Source: Planctomyces sp. SH-PL62 (lineage in GTDB: Bacteria > Planctomycetota > Planctomycetia > Isosphaerales > Isosphaeraceae). Taken from it: a stretch of DNA of 64,000 nucleotides. Location of the stretch: contig NZ_CP011273.1 in NCBI RefSeq assembly GCF_001610895.1, positions 620,001-684,000 of the forward strand, in the 5' to 3' direction. Every line of letters begins with the position of its first letter. Position 1 is the first letter of the stretch. Shown in pieces: positions 29,010-38,052 of this stretch. A program made the translations under genes and the position numbers. The notes beneath the pieces are model-generated. The model did no database searches. It was not told where the DNA came from and saw only the letters and a list, made by a program, of their open reading frames with translations.

Positions 29010-31859
29010 TTACGCCGCCGGGCCGCGATCCGCTTCCTCGCGGAGCGCCTTGGCCTCGGGGTGTTCGGGGTCGGCCTTCAGGACCTCGTCGAGCGTGGCC
29101 CGGGCGTCGTCCTTGCGGCCCATGTCGAGCTGCGCCCGGGCGAGCTTGACCTTCAGGTCGTCCGGCTTCTTGGGCTTCAACTCCAGGGCGACGCGGTATT
29201 CCTCGACGGCCTCGGCGGACTTCTTCGACGCCGCGAGGGCGTCGGCCAGCAGGACGTGCGAGGTGGGGCTGTAGACGTCGACGTAGAGGCACTCCCTCGC
29301 CCACTTCTCGGCCTTCGCGGCGTCGCCGGCGGCCAGCCAGCGCTCGGCGAGGTTGGTGCGGACGGAGAGGTTGTCGGCGTCGTTCTCGGCGATCTGCGCC
29401 AGGTCTTCCAGGAAGGCATCGGTCCGCTTCTGGCGGAGGTGCACCCGCGCCAGGTTGGCGATCCACTTGGTGCGCCGGGGGTCCCCCTTGCGGGCGGTCT
29501 CGTAGAGGCGTTCGGCCTCGTCGAGCCGACCGGCCTTGAGGGTGAGGTCGGCCAGCAGGTCGACCACGCGCTCGTCGGGGTGCTCGGGGTCGAGGGCCGG
29601 TTCGAGCAGGGCCAGGGCCGCGTCGTCGTCGCCGATCGAGGTGAGCAGGCGGGCCTTGACGTAGCTGGCGAGGGGATGGTGGGGCTTGAGCTCCAGCGCC
29701 TTGTCGGCCGGCGGCCGGGCCGCCTTGAGGTCGCGGCGGGCGAAGTGCTCGTAGGCCATCTTCGCGTTCAGGTCGGCGTCGTCGGGCTTCGCCTTCAGCT
29801 CGCGTTCGAGCTGCGAGAACTTGATCGGCTCCTCGGCGTCGACGCGGGTCCGGATCGTCTTGACGACCTCGTCCAGGTGGGCGAGGTACTGCTTCTCGAA
29901 GTCTTCCTTGTCGACGTGGAAGCATTCCTGGATCGCGCGGGCGGTCGTCAGGCCGCGGCGGTAGGCGGCGAGCATCTTGATCTGGGCGTCGGGGCCGAAC
30001 CGCTTGGCCATGTACTGGGCGTAGAGCTGCGCCTGGCAGTAGGCCATCTGGCGGTCGTCGGCCTCGTCGGGCCGGATGAAGCCGAGGTTGATGTCGTCCA
30101 GGTTCATCAGCTTCTTGCGGGCCGGCACGCGCTCCAGCAGCAGCTTGTTCCACTCCTGGGGCCGGGGCCCCCCCTCGCTCTCGACGGCCAGGGCCTCGGT
30201 GTACCAGTGGGGGATGTTGAACTCGGTCTGCTGGAGGGTCACGACGTGGACGAACTCGTGCTTGATGACCCGGGCCCAGTTGTAGGGCTTGTTGGTGGAC
30301 CGGGGGCTGGCCATCGCCACGACCTTGCCGGTGCAGGCGCCCACGGTCGGGATGAACGGCAGGGCGACGGTCCGGCCGCTGAACCACTGGTGGTCCTTCA
30401 TGATCTCGATCTTGGTCCGGCCCGGCGGCGTGTAGCCGAACATCGCGGTCAGCTCGGGCATCACCGATTCGAGATATTCCGACATGTACCGCGCCAGCAG
30501 CTCGTCCTGGCCGGGGACGTAGGTCGTGACGAAGTGCTCGGATTCGAGCGCCTTGTAGCCGCTCATGTGCTTGAGCACCTTCATCATGTTGTCGGCGCGG
30601 ACGTTGAACGGGTCGGCGGCGAACGCGGAGTTGAACAGGCTGGACGCCTCATCCTCGCGGCCGATCTGCATGTAGAGCATCCCCAGGCCGATCGGCACGT
30701 CGGCGCGGCCGGGGTCGGCCTGGGCCGCCAGGAGGAACGCGCGCTCGGCGGTGAAGTACTTGCGGCGGTCGGCCAGGCGCTCGGCGAGCGCCGCGTAGAA
30801 ATTCGCCGGGCGGGGGTTGTTGGAGACGGCGATCAGCTCGGCGGCGGCGGCGCCCGCCGGATCGACCAGGAGCCGGCAGGAGGCGGCGAGCCTCGCCAGC
30901 GCGTCCTCGTCGCGGGGGTTGGCGGCGACGGCCTTCTTCGCGGCCTCCAGCGCGTCGGCGAACCGCTCGTCGGAGATGTTCAGGTCGGCGATCAGGACGT
31001 GCGCGGGAGCGTACTGCGGGTTGACCGCCAGGGCGCGTTCCGCCTTGGCCCGGCCCGCCGCCAGGCGGTAGCCCTGGAGGTCGGCCTGGCCGCGGGTCAC
31101 CAGGACCTCCGGGGCGAGGGGGTTGAGCTGCGAGGCCCGCGCCAGCTCCTTCGAGGCGGCCCGCTCGTTATAACCGGCGAGGAACAGCCGGCCTTCGAGC
31201 CAGGGGGCCTTCCAGCAGGTCGGATCGGCCCTCAGGGCGCCTTCGTAAATCTCGTTGATGACGTCGTTGAGCGCCTCGGCCAGCTCCTCGCCCCGCGCCG
31301 AGGCCCGGTAGTAGCGCTCGGCGGCCTGGCCGATCAGGATGAGGGCCTCGGCGTCCTTCGCCACCTCGTCGCGATGGGTGTTGTAGCGGTCGACGAACCA
31401 CTTGCAGGCGTCGACGGCCTTCTCCAACTCACCCCGAGACTCCAGCAGCCGGACGGCGACCCAGCGCCCGAGGAGGTCGTCGGCGTCGATCGCCGACGCC
31501 CGTGCGACGGCCTCGTCGGCCGCCTCCCATCGACCCCGCTGGAAGTGCAGCTCGGCGAGCTTCGCGGGGATTTTCGCCGACTTCGGCTCCCCGGCCTCGG
31601 CCGCTTTCAGGATCTCGATCGCCTCGTCGGATTCGCCCTGGGCGGCCTTGGCCTCCGCCTTGCCCAGCGCGATCGTGCGTTCCAGGTCGGGAGTGAGGCC
31701 GTCGGGCTTCTCGCGGGCGGCTTTCGCCAGGGCGTCGTACGCCTCGTCCGCCTCGGCGTATCGGCCGCTCGCCATGAGCCGTCGCGGCTCGTCCGCATCG
31801 ATCGCGCCGCCCGCCTGGGCGACCAGGGCCGTCAGCAAGATGAACGTTCCGTAAGCCAT
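29010..31859 (-). CDS. TPR protein with central peptidase-MA-like (gluzincin) domain
   Basis: The 949-residue protein has an N-terminal hydrophobic stretch (MAYGTFILLTALVAQAGGAI) that may be a signal peptide. Residues about 25-430 are TPR-like helical repeats. The central block 435-620 has HEFVH at 534-538 with a downstream Glu in HWYTEALAVE, the zinc-binding layout of gluzincin metallopeptidases (peptidase MA family). TPR repeats resume to the end (KALELKPHHPLASYVKARLL and similar). It starts 30 bases after the strong divergent region at 31860 and ends 45 bases before the glycoside hydrolase start. A protease embedded in TPRs suggests a scaffolded envelope enzyme; the substrate is unknown. 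Confidence 0.85.
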   Translation of the reverse strand: MAYGTFILLTALVAQAGGAIDADEPRRLMASGRYAEADEAYDALAKAAREKPDGLTPDLERTIALGKAEAKAAQGESDEAIEILKAAEAGEPKSAKIPAKLAELHFQRGRWEAADEAVARASAIDADDLLGRWVAVRLLESRGELEKAVDACKWFVDRYNTHRDEVAKDAEALILIGQAAERYYRASARGEELAEALNDVINEIYEGALRADPTCWKAPWLEGRLFLAGYNERAASKELARASQLNPLAPEVLVTRGQADLQGYRLAAGRAKAERALAVNPQYAPAHVLIADLNISDERFADALEAAKKAVAANPRDEDALARLAASCRLLVDPAGAAAAELIAVSNNPRPANFYAALAERLADRRKYFTAERAFLLAAQADPGRADVPIGLGMLYMQIGREDEASSLFNSAFAADPFNVRADNMMKVLKHMSGYKALESEHFVTTYVPGQDELLARYMSEYLESVMPELTAMFGYTPPGRTKIEIMKDHQWFSGRTVALPFIPTVGACTGKVVAMASPRSTNKPYNWARVIKHEFVHVVTLQQTEFNIPHWYTEALAVESEGGPRPQEWNKLLLERVPARKKLMNLDDINLGFIRPDEADDRQMAYCQAQLYAQYMAKRFGPDAQIKMLAAYRRGLTTARAIQECFHVDKEDFEKQYLAHLDEVVKTIRTRVDAEEPIKFSQLERELKAKPDDADLNAKMAYEHFARRDLKAARPPADKALELKPHHPLASYVKARLLTSIGDDDAALALLEPALDPEHPDERVVDLLADLTLKAGRLDEAERLYETARKGDPRRTKWIANLARVHLRQKRTDAFLEDLAQIAENDADNLSVRTNLAERWLAAGDAAKAEKWARECLYVDVYSPTSHVLLADALAASKKSAEAVEEYRVALELKPKKPDDLKVKLARAQLDMGRKDDARATLDEVLKADPEHPEAKALREEADRGPAA

Positions 31860-31967
31860 GGAAGCTCCCTCCTCGGAGTCGGTCCCTTCACGTTACCAGA
31901 TGGAGGCCGGAGATGGCAGCACCCCACCCTCGCGGCCTGAACCGGCGTTGATTTGCGAGCCGAGACC

Positions 31968-31997
31968 TTGCGAGTTCGGGCCGGCTCGCGGTACAGT
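31968..31997 (+). promoter_or_regulatory. Candidate promoter for the cobalamin riboswitch transcript
   Basis: TTGCGA (31968-31973) and TACAGT (31992-31997) have an 18-base spacer. The predicted start point near 32004 is only a few bases before the riboswitch closing stem at 32007, which is what a riboswitch transcript needs. Confidence 0.5.
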
Positions 31998-32006
31998 TCG
32001 GCCAAT

Positions 32007-32172
32007 CCGATGGGCGTTCGGCGCGATGCGTCGAACAGGAAGCCGGTGAGAATCCGGCGCGGGACCGCCGCTGTAAGCGAGGAGGTCTCCGGACGAAACG
32101 CCACTGCGAGCTTTGCTCGTGGGAAGGCGTCCGGGGACTGATCGACTCGCGAGCCAGAACACGGCCCATCGG
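32007..32172 (+). promoter_or_regulatory. Cobalamin (B12) riboswitch
   Basis: The conserved core is plain: CCGGTGAGAATCCGG at 32043-32057, GGGACCGCCGCTGT at 32061-32074 (the CGCCACTGT-like element) and GAGCCAGAAC at 32151-32160 (B12-box region). A perfect 9-base closing stem pairs CCGATGGGC (32007-32015) with GCCCATCGG (32164-32172), and GTTCG/CGAAC (32016-32020/32032-32036) forms a second stem. In this class, adenosyl- or methylcobalamin binding represses the downstream gene. It lies on the same strand as, and upstream of, the PEP-CTERM gene at 32562. Confidence 0.93.
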
Positions 32173-32561
32173 GCACCCAGTCGATGCTTCGGCCTCAAGC
32201 ATCCGGGGAAGGCGTCTCGCCGCGCTCCGCGCGTCGGCCGAGTCCGCGCCTTTCGTCCTTCCGCGAGGCCGCCCCCCGAAGGCTCCGGAAAGGCCAGCCC
32301 TTGAAACCCCTCCCCCCGCCGATTCGCGTCCGTCGATCCCTCGCGCCGATCTCCGCATCGGCGGGCCGGACGCGACGGCCTCGTCGTGCGCTGAGTGTGG
32401 CTCGGGAGGGCTCGAGCACGCGCTGATCCGGCTCCCCCTCCAAGGGGCGTGCGCCGAGAACCGAACCCGTCGCCGCGCGAGCGGGGCCGCGGGCCTGGGG
32501 AACGTGCGCGCTGCGATGAACATCCCCGTGGATTCGCTCGATGACGGAAAGGCAAGTTTTG
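32173..32561 (+). other. Leader between riboswitch and PEP-CTERM gene
   Basis: About 390 bases without a convincing gene. It must carry the expression platform, but I could not pick out a clear terminator/antiterminator or a hairpin sequestering the ribosome-binding site. GGAAAGG at 32546-32552 is the likely ribosome-binding site of the next gene. Short frames on both strands here lack signal or family features. Confidence 0.5.
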
Positions 32562-33425
32562 ATGAATAGCCTCGCGACGGTTCGTTCGATGGGTCGGGGC
32601 GGTTTGCTCGGCCTCCTCGTCCTTTGCGGCCTCTCCCCGGCCCTCGCCGACTTCGACCCCCAGATCGGCCAGCCCGGTTCGAAGGGGATCGCGGCGTCGA
32701 GCCCGGACTTCCAGGGCTGGGCGGCCTCGGTGGTCGACTTCGTTCCCGGGCCGCAGAACGCGTCCAACCCCGGCGGCCCGCTCGCCAACGTCGGCACGGC
32801 CGAGAACGCGCTTGGCTCGCCGACGAGCGGCCTCGTCTCGCTGGGCGACGGCGGCTCGATCACCCTGGGTTTCGACGCCCCGATCCGGAACGGCGACGGC
32901 GCCGATTTCGCGGTCTTCGAGAACGGCTTCCTCGCCTCCGCGGGGAGCTTCCTGGCGTACCTGGAACTGGCGTTCGTCGAGGTCTCGACCGACGGCCTGA
33001 ACTTCTTCCGCTTCGACGCGACCTCGCTCACCCCGACCACGACGCAGGTCGGCGGCTTCGCCAACCTCGACGCCCGCAACCTGAACAACCTGGCCGGGAA
33101 GTACATCGCCGGCTACGGCACCGGCTTCGACCTGGCCGAACTGGCCGGCGTCTCGCCGCTGCTGGACGTCATGAACGTGAACTTCGTGCGGATCATCGAC
33201 GTGGTGGGCTCGATCGACCCGGCCCACGGGAGCTATGACTCCCACGGCAACCTCGTCAACGACCCGTACGCGACGCCGTTCGGCTCCTCGGGCTTCGACC
33301 TGACCGGCGTGGGCGTGATCCACTTCGCGACCCCGGCCGCCGTCCCTGAGCCGTCGAGTCTGGCGATGGGCGGGATCGGGTTCGTGCTCCTGGTCGCGGC
33401 GATCCGCATGCGGCGGGTAGCGTAA
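32562..33425 (+). CDS. PEP-CTERM secreted protein under cobalamin riboswitch control
   Basis: From MNSLATVRSMGRGGLLG the protein has 287 residues, with GGAAAGG 9 bases upstream; an ATG 21 bases earlier is less well placed. The signal peptide ends near SPALADF. The mature domain (ENALGSPTSGLVSLGDGGSI, then NGDGADFAVFENGF and ITDVVGSIDPAHGSYD-like IIDVVGSIDPAHGSYDSHGN) belongs to a cell-surface family often found after cobalamin riboswitches in bacteria (my recollection, not checked). The C-terminus VPEPSSLAMGGIGFV ending RMRR is a PEP-CTERM sorting signal processed by exosortase. A role in capturing or binding cobalamin at the surface is inference from the riboswitch. Confidence 0.85.
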   Translation: MNSLATVRSMGRGGLLGLLVLCGLSPALADFDPQIGQPGSKGIAASSPDFQGWAASVVDFVPGPQNASNPGGPLANVGTAENALGSPTSGLVSLGDGGSITLGFDAPIRNGDGADFAVFENGFLASAGSFLAYLELAFVEVSTDGLNFFRFDATSLTPTTTQVGGFANLDARNLNNLAGKYIAGYGTGFDLAELAGVSPLLDVMNVNFVRIIDVVGSIDPAHGSYDSHGNLVNDPYATPFGSSGFDLTGVGVIHFATPAAVPEPSSLAMGGIGFVLLVAAIRMRRVA

Positions 33426-33492
33426 AAGCCCGACCGGCGGGCCTTCGCGCCCAGACCTTCACCCCTGGCGGGAGAAGGGGGCCGAAGGCCCG

Positions 33493-33559
33493 ATGAGGGG
33501 GACCGTCATCGCGGACGAGACGGCGAAGCGACGGCTCTCATGCTCGTCATCCCCCTCAT
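33493..33559. repeat. Intergenic inverted repeat (ATGAGGGGGA / TCCCCCTCAT)
   Basis: A 10-base perfect inverted repeat (33493-33502 and 33550-33559) flanks a 47-base centre, just after GGGAGAAGGGGGCCGAAGGC. It lies in the 169-base convergent gap between the PEP-CTERM gene and the minus-strand gene at 33595. The composition is like small palindromic elements dispersed in GC-rich genomes; whether it recurs elsewhere cannot be seen here. Confidence 0.45.
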
Positions 33560-33594
33560 TCGCCGCGAGGGGGGGAAGCCCGTCGTTCGATCCG

Positions 33595-34038
33595 TCAGGC
33601 TTCCGTCGCGGCGGCTTCCTCGACCGCTTCCTCGTCCTCGTCGTCGCCGTAGAATTCGAAGAAGACCTGGCCGGCCATGGAGTCGGCCATCGCCTTGCGA
33701 ACCGATTTCATCTGGCCGGCGAACTTGATGTATTCCTGCACCAGCCGCTGTCGACGTTCGTCGGACACCTGGAGGATGTCGGTGTAGAACCGGCGGCCCC
33801 GGCGGCGGTCCCGGAAGCTCCAGAGCCGCTTGATCTTCCGCCCGACGTCGGGGTCGTCGTATTCGAGCATCCGGGCGAAATGCCGCGCCTTCATCTTCTT
33901 GGCGTACTGGATCAGCTCGACGTCCGACTCATAGCCGCCGATCGCCTCGATCCAATCGACGATCTCTTCCGTGACGATCCGCGGGCCCTTCTCCTCGCAA
34001 AGCTCTTTCAGGCTGGCGACGATCTCGGCTGGTCCCAT
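33595..34038 (-). CDS. Small acidic cytoplasmic protein of unknown function
   Basis: I do not recognise it. From MGPAEIVASLKELCEEKG it has 147 residues, with a GGAGAG ahead of the start. It is helical and charged (DWIEAIGGYESDVELIQYAK, MKARHFARMLEYDDPDVGRK), with an acidic C-terminal tail DDEDEEAVEEAAATEA. There is no signal or membrane segment. Its clean start and codon use support a real gene. Confidence 0.72.
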   Translation of the reverse strand: MGPAEIVASLKELCEEKGPRIVTEEIVDWIEAIGGYESDVELIQYAKKMKARHFARMLEYDDPDVGRKIKRLWSFRDRRRGRRFYTDILQVSDERRQRLVQEYIKFAGQMKSVRKAMADSMAGQVFFEFYGDDEDEEAVEEAAATEA

Positions 34039-34206
34039 GCGTGGCTCTCCCCGACCGACGGAATGCGCGCACCTTTCCGACATCCCCTATTCGTGGATTC
34101 TAGGCGCGCGCATGTCCCCTGTCGATGGACTTCCGTGCAGATTCCCGCGGGAATCCCCGTCGCCGTATCGGGATAGGGCGTCAAGGTCTTCGGGACCGCC
34201 CCGGTT

Positions 34207-37200
34207 TCACTGGCCCATCTCGGCGAGCGCCTGCTTCACGGCCTGGGCGAGCCGGTCGCCGCGCAGGTCTTTCGCGAGGATGCGGCCGTCGGGGCCGATC
34301 ACGAACGTCGAGGGGATGCCGCGGACTCCGTAGACCTGGGCGACGCTGGTCCCCATCGGTCCGGCGAACGCCTGCGTCCAGTTCAGGCCCTCCTTCTCCG
34401 CGTACCGGGCGGCCACGGCGGCCCCGTTGTCGCACGAGACGCCGACCAGCTCGAAGCGGGGGTCGCCGCCGAACGTCTTCTGAAGTTCCTTCATCGCCGG
34501 CATCTCCGCGATGCAGGGGCCGCACCAGGTCGCCCAGAAGTCCAGGACGACGACCTTGCCGCGACGCTCGGCGAGCGAGAATCGCCCCTTCGGGCCGTCG
34601 ATCCGCTCGACGTCGATGGCCGGCGCCTCGTCGCCGATCTTCAGAAGCTTTTCGAGCTTCACCACCACGTCGCCGACGTCGACCGGCTTGGCCCGATCCC
34701 CTTCCGGCACGGTGAAAGACAGGCTCGCGTAGCCGAGTTGCTCGGCCATCCCGGGTTGATCCTCCTGGCGCGGGGCGTCGACGGTGACGGTTGCTTTGTA
34801 GCTGCCCGGGGGGACGTCCTCGACGCGGAACCGGCCGTCGGCGTCGAAGTTGCCGCCGTAGGTGGTCCACATCCCCGCGTTGCGGCCCAGCATCCTGTCG
34901 AAGAAGCCCTGTTCTATCGTGACCCGGACGGGCTGGTTCCGGGTCCAGTCGATGGGCTTCTCCGGCTGGCCATCGACGACGACCCGGCCGACGACGGCCC
35001 GACCCTCGCTGCCGATCGTCACCCTGGCCGTCTCGCCCGGCTTGACCTCCACGGCCTTCATCCCGACGGGCATGTGCGACTGCATCCCCCCCGACAGCTT
35101 GGTGATCAGCACCCGGCCGACGTATCCCGGCATCGGCACAACCTTATCCATGACGAACCGGCCCTCGGGGTCGGCCAGGACCTCCGGGCTGTAGCTCACG
35201 GAGATCTGCCGGTCGCGGGACTGATACTTGCTGCGATCGGGCTGGTAGGTCACGCGCTCGCCCGCCCCCGGCTTCTCGCCGAGGAAGACCTGGCCCTCGA
35301 TCCGTCCCCAGGGGGCGAGCTGGATCGTGGTCGATTTGGCGAACTGCTCGGCGTTCGTCTCGGCGAATCCCGCGTCGGCGGCGGCCACGATCAGGAATGG
35401 CCCCTCCGGCTTCGGGAAGAAGAACCGGCCGTCGGCGTCGGCCTTCGTGACGGGGGTGTTGTAGGCCCGGCCGAATTTCGCCCCTTCCAGCGCCGTGAAG
35501 ACGTTCGGGAGCCCGAGCGCGACCTCCGCCCCCGCGGCGGGCTTGCCGTCGGGCTGCAGGACGACGCCGCCGAGGTCCGCCTGCGCCTCCATCGCGAAGT
35601 CCTCGACGACGTTCCCCTCGTCGGGGCCGAAGCGCCGCGACTCGGCCGGCTTGTAGCCCTGGGCCTCGATCCGAATCCGCCACCCGTTGTAGGGCTCGTC
35701 GAACCTCGCCGAGTAGCGGCCGTCGGTCGATTCCTCGGCCTGGCTCCGCTGCCACGCCGCCCGATCCTGGCCGTCGAAGACGATCCCCTGGATGACCCGA
35801 AACTTCGGGATCGGCTTGCGCGTCGAGGCGTCGACCACGCTCCCCGAAGCGACCAGGGCGGGGTTCAGGACCACCACATGCTCCTCATCCCCGGCGGTCA
35901 TCGAGACTTTGCGGCTGGACATGAACCCGGCGCGGTAGAGCGAGACCTGGACGGCGTCGCGCGGGGCGTCATTCCAGACGATTCGCCCCTCGGCGTCGGT
36001 CTTGTCGCGAAACCTGACCGAACTCCGGCCCCGCCACGACTCGACCGCGAAGCCGACGCCTTCCAGCGGCTTGCCGTCGCGATCGACCGCCCGGACGCGG
36101 AGCGTGGAGCCCGGCTCCAGCGCGATCGCGACCGGCGGCGTCTCCTCCCCCTTCTCCTTGACGAGCACGTCGGCCACGCCGGGCGCGAAGCCTGGGGCCT
36201 CGACGCCGACCCAGGCCGAGCCGGGGTCGCAATTCTTCAGGACGAATTCACCGTTCTCGTTGGTCTTCGCTTCGGGGGCGTTCGAGAGGTAAACATCGCG
36301 TCCGTAGGTCGCCTTCGCCCCGGCGACGGGCTTGCCGTCGGGGCCGAGGACGCGACCGGTCACCGTCGCCCCCTTCGTCAACTCGGATCGCATCTCGCTC
36401 GCCCCGACCTTCTCAAGCGAAGTCGGGCGGTAATCGGGATGCTCGATCCGGCCGGAGGCGCGTCCGAGGTCCTCGGGGGCCTCGCCGACCCGCCAGCGCC
36501 CCTGGGCGTCGGTCTTCGAGGACGCGAACGTGAAATAGTAGTTGTCGCGCTCCGCCTCGGTGGCGGGCATCGAGAGTTCCACGGTCGCCCCCTCGACCGG
36601 CTTCCCGGCCTCGTCCACCACGACGCCCTCCAGAACCCTTCCCGGGGCCAGCTTCAGCTCCTTCGATTCCGGGAGGACGATCGGTCGCCGGGACGACTGC
36701 CAGGTGACGTGCGCCGGCACGAATCCAGGCTTGCGGAGCGTGAACGTGAAGAAGGAGAGCTTGGCGTTCGGGTCGTATTCCACCCGCGCCTCGCCCGATT
36801 TCGGCGTCACGGGCTTTTCGACGACCGATTTCGCGGCTCCTTCGACGTGATAGCGGAACTCGACCTCGACCCCTTCCATCGGCTCACCCGTCGCGGCGTC
36901 CAGGGCGCGGACGGTCAGGGGTTTCGCGCCGGGGTCGGCGGGCCTGGCGGCGGCCTTGTCGGGGTCGTCCTGGGCCCGGATGACGGCGGTGCCGCCGATG
37001 AGGACGGCGAGGGCGGCGGAGAGGACGAGCGCGGGCATGACGAACCTCCTGGGGAGCGGGGAGCGGTAGACCATCCGTTGGAGCGAGTCGACTCGGCGCC
37101 GGACGTCGCAGGCGCGGGCCATCGCCAGCCCCCGCGCGGGGACGGCGCCGGATGCCTGGAGGGCCAGGCGGGCGAGGGCGCGACCGTAGGTTGCCAGGTC

Positions 37201-38052
37201 GCCGAGATGGTCCACGGCCACCGCGTCGCAGACGGCGTCGCACGCCTGGGCGTGGGCCGAACGCATCCGCCAGGCGAGCGGGTGGAACCACAGGGCGATC
37301 GAGGCCGCGTTCAACACGTCGTTCCAGAACAGGTCGCCGTGGCGGACGTGGGTCAATTCATGGACGAGCACCGCCTCCAGGTCGGCCCCCGGCGCGTCGA
37401 GCCCCCGGCCCGAGGGGAGCAGCACCACCGGCCGGAACACGCCCGTCAGGCAGGGCGAGGCGATCGCCGACGTCTCGACCACCCGGACGGGCCTCGCCAC
37501 CCCCAGCCGTGCGGCGGTCTCGCGACAAGCCCTCGCGACCGACTCCGGCGCGGCCTGCGCCCGCCCCACGATCCGAGCCAGCCGCCAGGCCCCGACCGCG
37601 AACCGGGCCGCGGAGCCCGCGCAGCCGACCAGCCAGGCGACGACCAGCCACGCGGCGGCGTCGAGCGGGGCCTTCGCAGGCTCGGGCGGCGCGGGGAAGT
37701 CCGTCGCGACCGGCGCGAGGTCCGCGACGGGTCGGGGCGTCTCGTGGACGATCCTCGCCGCGCCCGGCCCGGCGATCCCCGGCGGCACCTGCGCCGGCAT
37801 CGGCGGGGCCGGCGCGGCGATCGGCGGCGCGACGTGCCATTTGAGGAGCGGCGGGCTCATCGCCAGGCCGACGATCGCCACGAACCCCAGGGCGGCCGAG
37901 CGCCAGGCGAGCACACGCCAGCGGGGGTTGGCGCGCCGGAGCGCCGCCGTCGCGACCCAGGCCGCCGCCAGGACGGCCGTCGCCCTGGCGATCAAAAGCA
38001 GGCCCAGGGGGGCTTCCGCGAGCCAGTCGAATCCGAGCGTCGTCGCGTTCAT
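34207..38052 (-). CDS. BlaR1-like M56 membrane peptidase fused to regulatory-like repeats and a C-terminal thioredoxin domain
   Basis: The start at 38052 overlaps the repressor stop by 4 bases, giving 1281 residues. Residues 1-360 are the M56 sensor-protease part: transmembrane helices, HELTH at 231-235 and a final helix before IRAQDDPDK. The third zinc ligand, normally Glu before the conserved Cys-Asp, is not obvious near QACDAVCDAV (269-278). Residues about 370-1140 hold several carboxypeptidase-regulatory-like/Ig-like repeats (EGVVVDEAGKPVEGATVELS and similar). Residues 1145-1281 are a TlpA/redoxin domain with WATWCGPC at 1173. M56 proteins sense envelope damage and cleave the MecI/BlaI repressor; the thioredoxin end suggests coupling to redox or disulfide state (inference). 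Confidence 0.88.
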   Translation of the reverse strand: MNATTLGFDWLAEAPLGLLLIARATAVLAAAWVATAALRRANPRWRVLAWRSAALGFVAIVGLAMSPPLLKWHVAPPIAAPAPPMPAQVPPGIAGPGAARIVHETPRPVADLAPVATDFPAPPEPAKAPLDAAAWLVVAWLVGCAGSAARFAVGAWRLARIVGRAQAAPESVARACRETAARLGVARPVRVVETSAIASPCLTGVFRPVVLLPSGRGLDAPGADLEAVLVHELTHVRHGDLFWNDVLNAASIALWFHPLAWRMRSAHAQACDAVCDAVAVDHLGDLATYGRALARLALQASGAVPARGLAMARACDVRRRVDSLQRMVYRSPLPRRFVMPALVLSAALAVLIGGTAVIRAQDDPDKAAARPADPGAKPLTVRALDAATGEPMEGVEVEFRYHVEGAAKSVVEKPVTPKSGEARVEYDPNAKLSFFTFTLRKPGFVPAHVTWQSSRRPIVLPESKELKLAPGRVLEGVVVDEAGKPVEGATVELSMPATEAERDNYYFTFASSKTDAQGRWRVGEAPEDLGRASGRIEHPDYRPTSLEKVGASEMRSELTKGATVTGRVLGPDGKPVAGAKATYGRDVYLSNAPEAKTNENGEFVLKNCDPGSAWVGVEAPGFAPGVADVLVKEKGEETPPVAIALEPGSTLRVRAVDRDGKPLEGVGFAVESWRGRSSVRFRDKTDAEGRIVWNDAPRDAVQVSLYRAGFMSSRKVSMTAGDEEHVVVLNPALVASGSVVDASTRKPIPKFRVIQGIVFDGQDRAAWQRSQAEESTDGRYSARFDEPYNGWRIRIEAQGYKPAESRRFGPDEGNVVEDFAMEAQADLGGVVLQPDGKPAAGAEVALGLPNVFTALEGAKFGRAYNTPVTKADADGRFFFPKPEGPFLIVAAADAGFAETNAEQFAKSTTIQLAPWGRIEGQVFLGEKPGAGERVTYQPDRSKYQSRDRQISVSYSPEVLADPEGRFVMDKVVPMPGYVGRVLITKLSGGMQSHMPVGMKAVEVKPGETARVTIGSEGRAVVGRVVVDGQPEKPIDWTRNQPVRVTIEQGFFDRMLGRNAGMWTTYGGNFDADGRFRVEDVPPGSYKATVTVDAPRQEDQPGMAEQLGYASLSFTVPEGDRAKPVDVGDVVVKLEKLLKIGDEAPAIDVERIDGPKGRFSLAERRGKVVVLDFWATWCGPCIAEMPAMKELQKTFGGDPRFELVGVSCDNGAAVAARYAEKEGLNWTQAFAGPMGTSVAQVYGVRGIPSTFVIGPDGRILAKDLRGDRLAQAVKQALAEMGQ

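Noticed and set aside
27177-31940. A very long plus-strand open frame (about 1587 residues) opposite the glycoside hydrolase and TPR genes
   Set aside because: It is a shadow of two minus-strand genes in GC-rich DNA: composition is Arg/Gly/Leu/Val-rich with no domain, while the opposite strand has clear catalytic motifs and signal peptides.
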